DNA of 64,000 nt from NCBI RefSeq assembly GCF_021530565.1, contig NZ_JAKGBI010000023.1, forward strand, positions 23,643-87,642, written 5' to 3'. Positions 36,234 through 45,926 of the stretch are shown in pieces. The notes beneath the pieces were generated by a model. It searched no databases, was not told the DNA's origin, and worked only from the letters and a program-made list of their open reading frames with translations. This DNA comes from Pseudoalteromonas sp. SMS1. Its GTDB lineage: Bacteria; Pseudomonadota; Gammaproteobacteria; Enterobacterales; Alteromonadaceae. Position 1 is the stretch's first letter. Each line of letters opens with the position of its first letter. A program made the position numbers and the translations under genes.

Positions 36234-37589
36234 ATGCTGCATTTTAGGACTTTTCGCATACTCTTATTACTTTTGGTTCTTTTACCAAAGGTCAGTTTTG
36301 CAGATCTGTTCACCGCCACTCATTTATATCAGCAACAAAAGTATGCTGGTGCCTATGACGAATTTTACAAACTTGCCGAGATAGGTAATGGTGATGCCAT
36401 TTACAACTTGGCTGTGATGTCACTATACGGACAAGGGACTAAAAAAAACCTCTCCTTAGCGTACGCTTTTTTCACGATTGCTGCTGAATATGGTATACCA
36501 GAATCGATAAAAACCGCGCAGGCAATAGCCGCACAGCATGCAGATAGACAAGCCCTTGAGCAAGTGCTTGTACAGACACGAAAGCAATTTGGGTATCGAT
36601 ACCTTAGTCAGAAGTATACGCCAGACTTTACCAATTTTGAGTCGACTAAAGATCCCATTGATAAAGTATTTGAAAAACTGCCAACTTACCCAGAGCAAGC
36701 AGTTAGACAAGGTTTAGAAGGATGGGTGTGGCTTGAATTCGATATCGACGCCGTAGGCACGGTCAAAAATATCAAAGTCATTGATAGCCACCCAAAAAAT
36801 ATTTTTACCAGTGCACTTATCAATGCGGTAAGCATTTGGCGATACAAAACAAGCGACGCCAAACAAAACCACTCTTTGGTATATCACTTTACCACCTACA
36901 AAGGAAAGGAATATCAAAGAACCCTTGGGTTTCAGCAAAAAGACTATCGAAACGAAATAAAAAGACACATAGATGCGGCAGAACAAGGTAACGCGCAAGT
37001 ACAATACTATGTAGCAAACTGGCTGAGCTCAGATAAATATAATGCCAGTCAATTACTCAGATACCATTGGCGAAATGAAACAAGCCACTTAACAATGTTA
37101 TTGGCTGCCGCCAAAAACAATTACCCGGTTGCACAGTACAAATTAGCAATCGAACTGTTGTCACACTCCCCTTCCAAGCACCAGTTAAGTGTCGCGATAA
37201 ACTGGTTACAACAGAGCGCAAAAACGTTTGCTCCGGCCCAATATAAATTGGCAACAATATACGCGGACCAAACAAACACGCTATTTGCGCCACATCAAGC
37301 GACCTATTGGTATAAACAAGCTTCTGCAAAAGACACAAGAGCTCATAAAGCGCTGGCCTTACACTTATATCACTATTCCCCCTCATCCGCAGAAATCCCA
37401 CTGTGGCTTACTCAAGCGTTAGAACAGGATGAAAATGATCCTGAGCTTTTGTTACTTAAAGCTAAATTAATCAAAGAACAAAACCCAAGCAAAGCCACCA
37501 GCATTGCCAAATCCGCTTTAGAACAGGCTACCAGACGTAATTGGAGCACACAGGCCATCAACGCATTTTTAAACCCCAAAATACCCTAG
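36234..37589 (+). CDS. Periplasmic protein with an internal TonB C-terminal domain between Sel1-like repeats
   Basis: A 451-residue exported protein: signal peptide (1-23), one or two Sel1-like helical repeats (about 42-88, with GNGDAIYNLAVMSLYGQGTKKN), a TonB C-terminal domain (about 145-207: YPEQAVRQGLEGWVWLEFDI, then ALINAVSIWRYK), and more Sel1-like repeats to the C-terminus (AQYKLAIELL, AQYKLATIYAD). True TonB has a membrane anchor and carries this domain at its end. Here the anchor is a cleavable signal and the domain is internal, so the protein is unlikely to energise receptors by the usual route. It sits between two receptors and may be a periplasmic scaffold or accessory partner (inference). 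Confidence 0.8.
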   Translation: MLHFRTFRILLLLLVLLPKVSFADLFTATHLYQQQKYAGAYDEFYKLAEIGNGDAIYNLAVMSLYGQGTKKNLSLAYAFFTIAAEYGIPESIKTAQAIAAQHADRQALEQVLVQTRKQFGYRYLSQKYTPDFTNFESTKDPIDKVFEKLPTYPEQAVRQGLEGWVWLEFDIDAVGTVKNIKVIDSHPKNIFTSALINAVSIWRYKTSDAKQNHSLVYHFTTYKGKEYQRTLGFQQKDYRNEIKRHIDAAEQGNAQVQYYVANWLSSDKYNASQLLRYHWRNETSHLTMLLAAAKNNYPVAQYKLAIELLSHSPSKHQLSVAINWLQQSAKTFAPAQYKLATIYADQTNTLFAPHQATYWYKQASAKDTRAHKALALHLYHYSPSSAEIPLWLTQALEQDENDPELLLLKAKLIKEQNPSKATSIAKSALEQATRRNWSTQAINAFLNPKIP

Positions 37590-37607
37590 CTTTATTTTGA
37601 GCCTACA

Positions 37608-38213
37608 TTAACGTACTGGCGCCAGTACTTCCGCATCCACACAGACGCGTCCTTCTCGGGTGTTTTCATTGCAAAAATCGTTATCTAAAAATGGGGAAAT
37701 AACACTCTGCTTAATGTTCTCAAAGCTCGGATAAGTGTGTGACAGCAATCGTTTATCACGCTCCACTACATTGTGATAGCGCACGACAACGTGCGATCCT
37801 CTTGATTATTTGAGGTGGGAAAGGTGTAAATTGCCAATGTAATTAACAACCCCTTTTTAATTTTTCAATTGATTCGGTCGTTCAACAAAAAGATCTGAGG
37901 AATATGGCGTATTAGCTTGTCAACCAGTTATCGTATAACGTCCTTCAGGCAATACAACAGTGAAAAGCTCACCTTTTGCGCTGCAAATTTTTACCAATGT
38001 GGCTTTAATAAACCCCACCTCACCAGTTTGGTAATTTAAGTAATGTATTTGATAGTCAGTAAATTGCGCACTGCCAGTAATTTTGCCCCATACCATGCCT
38101 TCATTTTCGCGTTTGCTTAGAGCAAATTCGTCATCAAGATTGAGCGTTACACACCCTGTTACTGAAAATATACCAGCAAATACACCACTTTTGAGTCGCT
38201 GCGTTATATTCAA
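37608..38213 (-). pseudogene. Decayed lipoprotein gene with three in-frame stop codons
   Basis: From the ATG at 38213 a 97-residue frame runs to TGA at 37920-37922. It starts as a lipoprotein (MNITQRLKSG, hydrophobic stretch, SVTGC lipobox) and ends abruptly in LPEGRYTITG. The same frame continues past that TGA and past TAA codons at 37857-37859 and 37806-37808, with protein-like text (TPYSSDLF, then GVVNYIGNLHLS), to a 65-codon open end with two cysteines (NDFCNENTREGRVCVDAEV) and TAA at 37608. The whole equals a lipoprotein of about 200 residues. Around 37785-37830 another frame also reads plausibly (FPTSNNQEDRT), so a pair of compensating shifts may exist as well. The first 97 codons could still be expressed. 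Confidence 0.6.
37613..37628. repeat. Perfect 16-bp palindrome
   Basis: GTACTGGCGCCAGTAC is self-complementary over all 16 bases and lies at the 3' end of the decayed lipoprotein gene. It could be a protein-binding site or a coding coincidence. Confidence 0.4.
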
Positions 38214-38279
38214 TACGCCTTTTGCAACGACTGAGCTGACACTTTACGACAAATTTATGCCGTTGTGCTTCTAAGCCCG

Positions 38280-40345
38280 TTAGTTTTCTTCAAATTTGTG
38301 TAAAACGATGTCCATTTCTAAGTTTTCGACACGATTTAAAATGATTTGCTGCCCATCTTCCGTCGCACTGAGACCCAGCTTCACGTTCATGTCATACAAA
38401 TGCAGCCCGACATCGGCAACAAATTCATTTTGCTGCAAAAAGCTGTTGAAATTGTATAACGCCAATTGGTGGCCTTGTTTAATCACATAATAAATGCCAT
38501 TTTTATGTACCGCTGGACGGTAAAGGTCAATGGATCTTGAAAGCTGCTCTAGGCTCACTTGCCCTTCTAAAACATCAAATAAGTAGTGCTTTAGTGAGGT
38601 CTTAAAGCCTTCAAAACTCACGTTTTTTTTCAATAACGGTAACGTACTAGAAAACGTATTGTCCAGTAAGTAATTACTCGCTGTGCCCACCTCATAACGC
38701 CAAAATTGCGGTACGCCAGAATCCATTGTCTGATAATAAATAGACTGCTCACCATCGGACCAATATATATTGTGCAAACTGGCGTTTTGCTTGACAACCG
38801 CCACAGGTTTTTTAGCAAACACGTTCACAATAAACAGAGTGTTGTCCTCACTGAGCAAGGCCAGATACTCTCCATCAGAGGAAAATAACAAAAATTTGGG
38901 TTTATCGGATTTAGGCATTTTAGTGAGCAAATTAGGGCTCGCTTTGAGGCTATGTTTAAGCCAAATTTCAACATGATCTATTTGCGGATCCATTCGAGGT
39001 ACTTCAGAAACATAGGCCAATTGCATCCCATCTGGCGATATGCTTGCTAGGGTGTCGACCCTTGCATTGGAAGACACCGCTTGAAACCCTTTTTTGTGCC
39101 GATTGAATAAATATAAATTTACCTCAGCAGTCCCCTCTGTATGGGCTAGGTATCCAGTTTGTCTTTCGATAGCCACTTCTGTAATCGTGCCATAAGGTTT
39201 GTATATGGATGATGCGACACTTGCAGCTGGATACAATAACAGCTCACTCCCGATACTCACCACCTCATTTTGCGTTAATCCAAAGTAGGCAGTATTTGTT
39301 GAACCAATATCGATGGGCTCTAGCGCTTGGCTATCCAAACTCATGGCGGTTTTAAAAACTCGGTCATGGTCATCAACAAACAATACGCGACCATTGAGTG
39401 CGTCAAAATGCTTTACGCCATTGAGACTGTGTAATTCTTTGGTGGTAAAAGTGCCTTCAGGATCCGACTGCACAGCATATCGAATTAACGCCTTTTCACC
39501 GGCTAAGGCTCTGTTTACAAGCAAATTTCCCTCTGATTGCCACATTATTTTGGCTGGTTCTTGCGCGCCATCACATTCCATGAGGTGAACTTCTTTGTTC
39601 AACCGCCATAGTTCAATGGCATTACCCACAGATAAGGCTTTTACATCGCAACTAAACGGCCCAACCCGATAATAAAGTAGCCAGTTACCATCCGCAGACC
39701 ATGTAGGAAGCTGTTCACTATATCCTGAAGATTTTACAGTATGTGCCGTCTGAGTTTGCAAGTCATACACCGCAAGATCAAAATGACTGTTACCAGATAC
39801 AATCTGGCTATAAGCCAAATATCTCCCATTGGGGGAAAAGCTCAGTTGCACTTCGGCACCAGGCGCAGAGGTGATTCTTGAGATATAGTCGATTTTTCGT
39901 ACTGGCTTAACTCCCCCCCAGTCCCAAACCATGATTAACGCAAGACAAAATCCGACAGCAATACCGCCAGCCATCCAGTGTAAAGGAATATTTTGAACTG
40001 GTGCCTGAGCCCGGTCTAATAAATTGGGGGCTTGTGAAATCGCCGCAATACATTGATAGCCAACCTTGGGCACTGTTTTAATAAATTGCGGTTTTTTAGA
40101 TGTGTCGCCTAATGTTTTACGCAGTTGAACAATTAACTGACTTACGGAGTTATCACTCACCACCAAATTAGGCCAAATCTGATCAATAATGTCATCTCGA
40201 GTCACAGGCTCAGGGGCCTTTTGCATGAGCAACCTTAATAAGGCTAATTGCTTGTGCTCAATAGGTAACCACTCTTTGGCAACTTTCACACGCATTTTTT
40301 TTGCATCAACTAACACGTCATTTAATAAAAAGCGCTCAAACTGCA
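38280..40345 (-). CDS. CadC-like transmembrane transcriptional regulator with periplasmic propeller domain
   Basis: I start at ATG 40345 (MQFERFLLND), with GGA eight bases upstream, giving 688 residues; a TTG five codons earlier is the alternative. Residues about 1-100 are an OmpR/PhoB winged helix (LLRLLMQKAPEPVTRDDIID, then KTLGDTSKKPQFIKTVPKVG). One membrane span lies at about 122-144, followed by a large periplasmic part of TolB/WD40-like propeller blades (FSPNGRYLAYSQ, LPTWSADGNWLLYY, ISPDGMQLAYVS). This architecture is of one-component membrane regulators that sense outside signals. It is divergent from the second receptor gene across about 200 bp, so that receptor is its likely target (inference). 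Confidence 0.9.
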
Positions 40346-40548
40346 TTGATTGATCCAACAAAAATTGCCACCTATTATTCAGAAAGTCACAAAAGAGACA
40401 TCTATTCCCTTCTCATCATACTATGTTATGCTATTTGAAAAAATATTTTACCTATACGTAACCTAACGTCCGCTTGTTCTTGCGTTTAAAACATAAGTTC
40501 AAAAAGTGTCACGATAAGTTAACCACGTTATTGCAGGAGTCAGAAATC

Positions 40549-43203
40549 ATGATTTTTAGCCGTTGCTCTCGCCAATTTCTGACTATCAGTACGTTAATCT
40601 ATCCGATTGCATTTACGACCTTTGCAGCAAGCAACACAGAGCCACTCTCATCTAAAGAAGATTCAGCTCCTTCCCCCACAAAAGACCCGCTTATTCATAT
40701 TCAAATTAGGGGATTTCATGACAGCGTTGTCAAATCTCTCAATAATAAACGTTATAGTCAACAAATAAGCGATAGTATTAGTGCGCAAGAAATCGGAAAG
40801 TTTCCTGATAAAAATGTGGCGGAAGCACTACAGAGGATCACGGGAATCTCTCTCTCTCGTGTACAAGGAGAAGGAGAAAGAATTGGTGTGCGAGGTACGA
40901 CACCAGAACAAAACCGAACCTATTTGAATGGACAATACCTTGCATCCGCTGACTGGTGGATATCTTCGTTACCAAGTCGTGGATTTAACTTTACATTATT
41001 ACCCGCTGACATTGTCTCAAGTTTAGAGGTATATAAAACCCCACAAGCCAATCAAGACGAAGGCTCTTTAGGGGGAGCCATCAATATAAAAACCGTTGAC
41101 CCTTTGTTCGCCGAGTCAGGCAGAGGCTCTGTCACAGCACAAGTCCAATACAATGATTTATCTAATCAATATGACCCACAATTTTCCGCGGTGTATAGCT
41201 GGAAGAATCCATCTCAAGATTTCGCTTTTTTGGTCACGTTAAATCATTTACAACGTTCGCTAAGACGAGATGGACTGGAATCTTGGGGCTGGCATGAGCG
41301 TCACTTTGACCTCACCTCAGACGGTCAATTAGAAACCACCAACAATCCCGATGCGACTTATATGAATGTATGGACGCCCGGTGGGGGCGGCTCTGCGGTA
41401 TTCATCCAAGATAGAATATTGACGAGCCTGACTTCTAGCCTAACTTATCAAATAGATCATAACTGGGCGCTTAGAGCACACCTCCTTCACTCAGAACTAA
41501 GCGCTGATAACAGTAATCAAAATTTTTTATGGCAACCCGGTAAAACGCTCGATGCGCAGGGCTTAGTCTCGTCGTACGAAATCCGTGACAATACCCTCGT
41601 ATATGGTGAATTAAGCCAAGCTAAATCGAAATCTTTTAATACCAGTATGGAAGCGATTTGGCGAGAAGCACATATTCAAACTCAAGGCTTTCACTTAGAT
41701 TTAGGATACACAGGGCCCTGGTGGGAAGCGCAGTATCAAGTAGGTTATACGATAGGTCAAGGCGGTACCGACGAAGATAATACCGCACAATTTTCGGCAA
41801 ACACTGTCTATTCATATGACACTCGTTTGCCAAAAAACATACAAACACAGTACGCACTTTCGCCTCTTCAAGCCGATAAATGGTTTATCACTGAAGCGAG
41901 AAGTGACAGCCAAGATGGAAAAGATACCGCCTATTTCATACAAAAGGATTTTTCTCGACACCTTGCGACACCAGGATTGGAGAAAATAAGCTTTGGAGGC
42001 AAATACAAACGACATAAGCGTAATTTCATTAGAATGCGCTCTGTGTTGGGTGGTCTAAACGGTTTAGCGGCTCAACTCGGTACCAGCCTAGCAGATTACC
42101 CAGCTCCTTTTGTCGACGGCTACTTGGACGGTATTGGCAATGAACAAACTTTAAAACTCTATAGTTTTGCAGACATTGCAGCCCTCGAACACGATTTCTC
42201 AACTCTAAATTTCACACAAGAAGAAGAAAAAAATAGCCGCTTCTTTATCGAAGAGGAAACGCTAGCCGGTTATTCAATGCTCACATTAAGTGGTAAAAAT
42301 TATAATGCGAATATTGGTTTGAGGCTGGTGAAAACGTGGCAACAAGCGCAAGCATACGAACGTGTTGCCACGTTGCCTGACGCTGGACCCGACTACAAAT
42401 GGAAAACAAATACCAAAAGTTACACAGACCTTTTACCCAGTGTGAATTTACAAATTGACTTAACAGATACGGTTATAAGCCGCTTTGCAGTAGCAAGAGT
42501 CATGTCCCGAGCTCAGTTTCATCACTTAATGCCGTCTACAAACTATAATGTCACACAAGCGCAAGGCCAAGGGGGAAACCCAAATCTAGACCCATATCGT
42601 GCAACGCAGTATGATTTCAGTTTAGAGTGGTACTTTGCAGAGGCCGCGCTTGCCTCAGTCGCGATTTTCAACAAAGATGTCGAGTCCTTTATTGAATTCC
42701 AGCGTCAACTGGAACGCCATGAAGGTATTTTTATGTCGATCGACAGGCCCATAAACGGCAATGGCGGTACAATTCGAGGAGTAGAACTCAGTTATCAGCA
42801 AGCCATTGCCTATGGCTTCGGTGTGATTGCTAACTACACCTATGTTGATGGCAGCCGAACTTCTCAACTCAGTGGCCTCAAAGATTGGATCCCTGGCACA
42901 TCAAAACATAGCGCGAACCTAACCGCCTACTATGAAAATAATCAACTCAGTGTCCGCTTGGCTTACAACTATCGGACCGAATTTGCCACGGGAGTTGGTG
43001 AGACAAAAATGGATGATTACGGTCAATTGGACGGCAACATAACTTATTCATTGAACGAGAACTTTGACTTGATATTTGAGTTTTTAAATCTCGGCGACGA
43101 AACCATTTATACCTATGACAGGAATGAAGACGCACCTACCGCAGTGTACAGAAATGGGAGACGCTTTTATTTAGGTGCTCAATACCGATTTGATACTAAA
43201 TAA
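40549..43203 (+). CDS. TonB-dependent outer-membrane receptor, TIGR01782-type (paralogue)
   Basis: I start at ATG 40549, nine bases after AGGAG, giving 884 residues; the frame opens at a TTG 25 codons earlier. Signal peptide to about residue 27. The plug carries KFPDKNVAEALQRITGISL, RIGVRGT and SADWW. The barrel ends in YLGAQYRFDTK. It clearly resembles the receptor at 33414-35975 in plug and barrel, so the two come from a duplication or belong to one subfamily. A CadC-like regulator is divergent upstream and an S9 peptidase follows 407 bp downstream, which suggests peptide uptake, although the substrate is unproven. Confidence 0.92.
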   Translation: MIFSRCSRQFLTISTLIYPIAFTTFAASNTEPLSSKEDSAPSPTKDPLIHIQIRGFHDSVVKSLNNKRYSQQISDSISAQEIGKFPDKNVAEALQRITGISLSRVQGEGERIGVRGTTPEQNRTYLNGQYLASADWWISSLPSRGFNFTLLPADIVSSLEVYKTPQANQDEGSLGGAINIKTVDPLFAESGRGSVTAQVQYNDLSNQYDPQFSAVYSWKNPSQDFAFLVTLNHLQRSLRRDGLESWGWHERHFDLTSDGQLETTNNPDATYMNVWTPGGGGSAVFIQDRILTSLTSSLTYQIDHNWALRAHLLHSELSADNSNQNFLWQPGKTLDAQGLVSSYEIRDNTLVYGELSQAKSKSFNTSMEAIWREAHIQTQGFHLDLGYTGPWWEAQYQVGYTIGQGGTDEDNTAQFSANTVYSYDTRLPKNIQTQYALSPLQADKWFITEARSDSQDGKDTAYFIQKDFSRHLATPGLEKISFGGKYKRHKRNFIRMRSVLGGLNGLAAQLGTSLADYPAPFVDGYLDGIGNEQTLKLYSFADIAALEHDFSTLNFTQEEEKNSRFFIEEETLAGYSMLTLSGKNYNANIGLRLVKTWQQAQAYERVATLPDAGPDYKWKTNTKSYTDLLPSVNLQIDLTDTVISRFAVARVMSRAQFHHLMPSTNYNVTQAQGQGGNPNLDPYRATQYDFSLEWYFAEAALASVAIFNKDVESFIEFQRQLERHEGIFMSIDRPINGNGGTIRGVELSYQQAIAYGFGVIANYTYVDGSRTSQLSGLKDWIPGTSKHSANLTAYYENNQLSVRLAYNYRTEFATGVGETKMDDYGQLDGNITYSLNENFDLIFEFLNLGDETIYTYDRNEDAPTAVYRNGRRFYLGAQYRFDTK

Positions 43204-43610
43204 AGGACAATCGTCACATGAACTCGATAAAATCAGTAACTCGATAATCATACAATATTGACGAAGAAACCAAAACTTATGTCACTCATTATGGTTGTTG
43301 CTATTTTAAAACAAGTATGTACCTGTAAATATATGATATTTGGCTATAAATAATAAAAATCACACGAGTAAAACATTTAATAAAACCGCCTTTATAAGAA
43401 TAAACAACTCCCCGCTCTTGGCGTATATACACACCAATTTGGCTAAAAAGTCATTATTCATCGTATTTTATTCAACGAGCACGCCACTAATCGCATACCT
43501 TATACACTTTATCGCAAACACTGGTTTTCTAATCTTCCCTACGTAAAATGTGCTAAATTTTATGAGCCAGTAAGACAACTTGGCTCAGTTTCTTTTTCAA
43601 GGTTAGTACA
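43204..43610 (+). other. Intergenic region with a hairpin just before the S9 peptidase gene
   Basis: About 400 bases, AT-rich and without a credible gene. At 43564-43586 GAGCCA pairs with TGGCTC, followed by AGTTTCTTTTTC, so it resembles a terminator placed only some 15 bases before the ATG at 43611. It could end read-through from the receptor or act on the peptidase leader. Confidence 0.4.
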
Positions 43611-45671
43611 ATGAAGTTGATCAAAACGACGCTTGCACTTGCAGTTGCTTTAACAAGCACAAGTAGCATTGCCAGTAATGCAAACACCATTACTCTCGAA
43701 GACATCCCAAAAATTCAAAAAGTTGTCAGCTCAGCAGTAAGCCCTGATGGTGAGTCTGTGGCATTTACACGTTCAGTCCCGCGTGAATTGTACGTAGATC
43801 AGAACGGTAAGAACTTTACTGAACTTCATCTTGTAGACGATGAAGGCGTTGAACGCCCTTACATCACAGGTAAAGTAAATATTCGTAATATTTCATGGTC
43901 TGCTGATGGTCGTTATATCTACTTCCTAACGAAAAAGAAAACCGATAAGTTCACCTCTCTTTACCGAATCGCGGTGAACGGCGGTGAAGCACAAAACGTC
44001 CTGTCTCTCGCAGGCACTTCCATTTCCGCATACCGTTTAAGCCCAAATGGAAAACAGGTTGCAATACTTGCAATGCCAGCAAAAGATGCGTCTGAAAAAG
44101 AACTTAAAAAGCTGGGTTTTATGGCTGAAGTTTATGAGTTAGGCTTGAAGAACAAACAACTTCATATTGTTGATTTAACGCCTAGCGAAAAAGCACTTAA
44201 GCCGGCTGCCGTAAACATAGACGGCTATGTCAGTGATGTAAACTGGTCAAGCGATGCGACTAAGTTGCTAGTTAAAACACAGCCAACCGCATTGATTGAT
44301 GATCAATACATGAAGTCGCAATGGCACATTATGGATGCCAAGACTCACCAAGTAACCACCTCTTTTGAAACTGAAGGTAAGTTAGGTGAAGCTGAGTTTT
44401 CTCAAGACGGAAAATACATTGCAATTTTAGGTGCCGAAGATAAACACGACCCAGCAAAAGGGCGACTTTATTTGGCAAAAGCAGAAACCGGTGAAGTTGA
44501 AGAATGGATCCCGAACTTCATGGGCCATATTGGTGACTTTGAGTGGTCACATCGCAAAAATACGTTGAACTTTGTTGGCCATGTTGGCGCAGAGAGCTTC
44601 GTAGGTCAAATCAAAGTGGGTGCTAATAAGTACAAAAAACTCATTAAAGAAGGCAAGCTCATTGCGGGCAAGCTTTCAGTATCGGACTCGGACAAAACAA
44701 TTGCATTGACCGCAAATACAGCCAAGCATCCAAATGAAGTGTATATGCTTAGATCGAAACGCCCTACTCGTTTATCAAACTCAAATGAGTGGTTAGACAG
44801 TAAACGATTCGCTAGGCAAGAAGCGCTTACCTTTAAAGCCCGTGACGGTGTTGAAATTGGCGGTGTACTCATTTACCCACTTGACTATCAAGAAGGTAAA
44901 CGCTACCCACTTATCATGTCTGTACATGGTGGCCCCGAGTCGCATGATAAAAATGGCTGGTTAACCAGCTACTCAGATCCGGGTCAGATGGGTGCTGCGA
45001 GAGGGTATGCAGTTTTTTATCCTAATTACCGCGGTTCAACCGGTAAGGGGGTTGACTACTCAAAGCTAGGCCAAGGTGACTATGCGGGTAAAGAGTTCGA
45101 TGACTTAGTCGACATGAAAGAGTACCTAGTAAATATTGGTTTAGTAGATACCAAGAAAGTAGGGATTACCGGTGGCTCATATGGTGGCTATGCCTCTGCT
45201 TGGGGCGCAACCAAATTAACTGAACATTTTGCTGCGAGCGTCATGTTTGTAGGTGTGACCAACCAACTGTCTAAGTTTGGCACAACGGATATTTCAAATG
45301 AAATGTTTTTAGTGCATGCTCGTTCATATCCATGGCAAAAGTGGCAGTGGTACCTTGAGCGAAGCCCTATTTATTGGGCAGGCCAATCTAAAACACCATT
45401 GCTTATCATGCACGGTAAAGATGATCCTCGAGTTCACCCAGCTCAATCAATGGAGCTATACCGTTATATGAAAGTCCAAGGTAAAGATGTCCGTTTGGTT
45501 TATTATCCAGGGGAAGGTCATGGTAATCGCAAAGTTGCTGCACAGTACGATTACAGTATTCGACTCATGCGCTGGATGGATAACTACCTAATTCACGGTA
45601 ACAAAGACATGCCCGATTACAAAATTGATCATGCTGCAAATCTACAGGAAGTGAAAGCAGCACGTAAATAA
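43611..45671 (+). CDS. S9 family prolyl oligopeptidase-type serine peptidase, exported
   Basis: A 686-residue enzyme with a signal peptide (1-22), a propeller domain (about 30-400) and an alpha/beta-hydrolase domain. The nucleophile elbow is intact, GGSYGGY with Ser523. The acid is in HGKDDPRVHP and the histidine in YYPGEGHGNRK. It matches acylaminoacyl-peptidase/DPP-IV-like S9C enzymes, which trim short peptides in the periplasm. It follows a TonB-dependent receptor and may process what that receptor imports (inference). The start has a weak AGG-type site. Confidence 0.93.
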   Translation: MKLIKTTLALAVALTSTSSIASNANTITLEDIPKIQKVVSSAVSPDGESVAFTRSVPRELYVDQNGKNFTELHLVDDEGVERPYITGKVNIRNISWSADGRYIYFLTKKKTDKFTSLYRIAVNGGEAQNVLSLAGTSISAYRLSPNGKQVAILAMPAKDASEKELKKLGFMAEVYELGLKNKQLHIVDLTPSEKALKPAAVNIDGYVSDVNWSSDATKLLVKTQPTALIDDQYMKSQWHIMDAKTHQVTTSFETEGKLGEAEFSQDGKYIAILGAEDKHDPAKGRLYLAKAETGEVEEWIPNFMGHIGDFEWSHRKNTLNFVGHVGAESFVGQIKVGANKYKKLIKEGKLIAGKLSVSDSDKTIALTANTAKHPNEVYMLRSKRPTRLSNSNEWLDSKRFARQEALTFKARDGVEIGGVLIYPLDYQEGKRYPLIMSVHGGPESHDKNGWLTSYSDPGQMGAARGYAVFYPNYRGSTGKGVDYSKLGQGDYAGKEFDDLVDMKEYLVNIGLVDTKKVGITGGSYGGYASAWGATKLTEHFAASVMFVGVTNQLSKFGTTDISNEMFLVHARSYPWQKWQWYLERSPIYWAGQSKTPLLIMHGKDDPRVHPAQSMELYRYMKVQGKDVRLVYYPGEGHGNRKVAAQYDYSIRLMRWMDNYLIHGNKDMPDYKIDHAANLQEVKAARK

Positions 45672-45685
45672 CCGCTTTCCATGTC

Positions 45686-45740
45686 AAAAGAGTAAAGCGA
45701 CTAAGTCACTGGCTTTGTTGTTTTGCTCTTTTATTTTAAA
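45686..45740 (+). terminator. Possible terminator after the S9 peptidase gene
   Basis: AAAAGAG pairs with CTCTTTT and, inside it, AAAGC with GCTTT, with an unequal internal loop. TATTTT follows. The structure is plausible but not compact. Confidence 0.4.
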
Positions 45741-45926
45741 AACTGCTCAAAAACAAGACTACCCAGCCGCTTTTAGTATTTTAAAATTCATTGACCCCGT
45801 CCATGCGCTTCAACGTTAGTGACCGTATTCAGCAACTGCAAAATACTTAAAACACGAACAGCCTCACTTTTGAGCTGTACCCATATTAAACTTAAAAAGC
45901 GCAAAAAGTAAACACCAAATTCACAA

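Noticed and set aside
40474..40548. N-terminal extension of the second TonB-dependent receptor from a TTG
   Set aside because: The extension is polar and would mask the signal peptide; the ATG at 40549 has a good AGGAG site.
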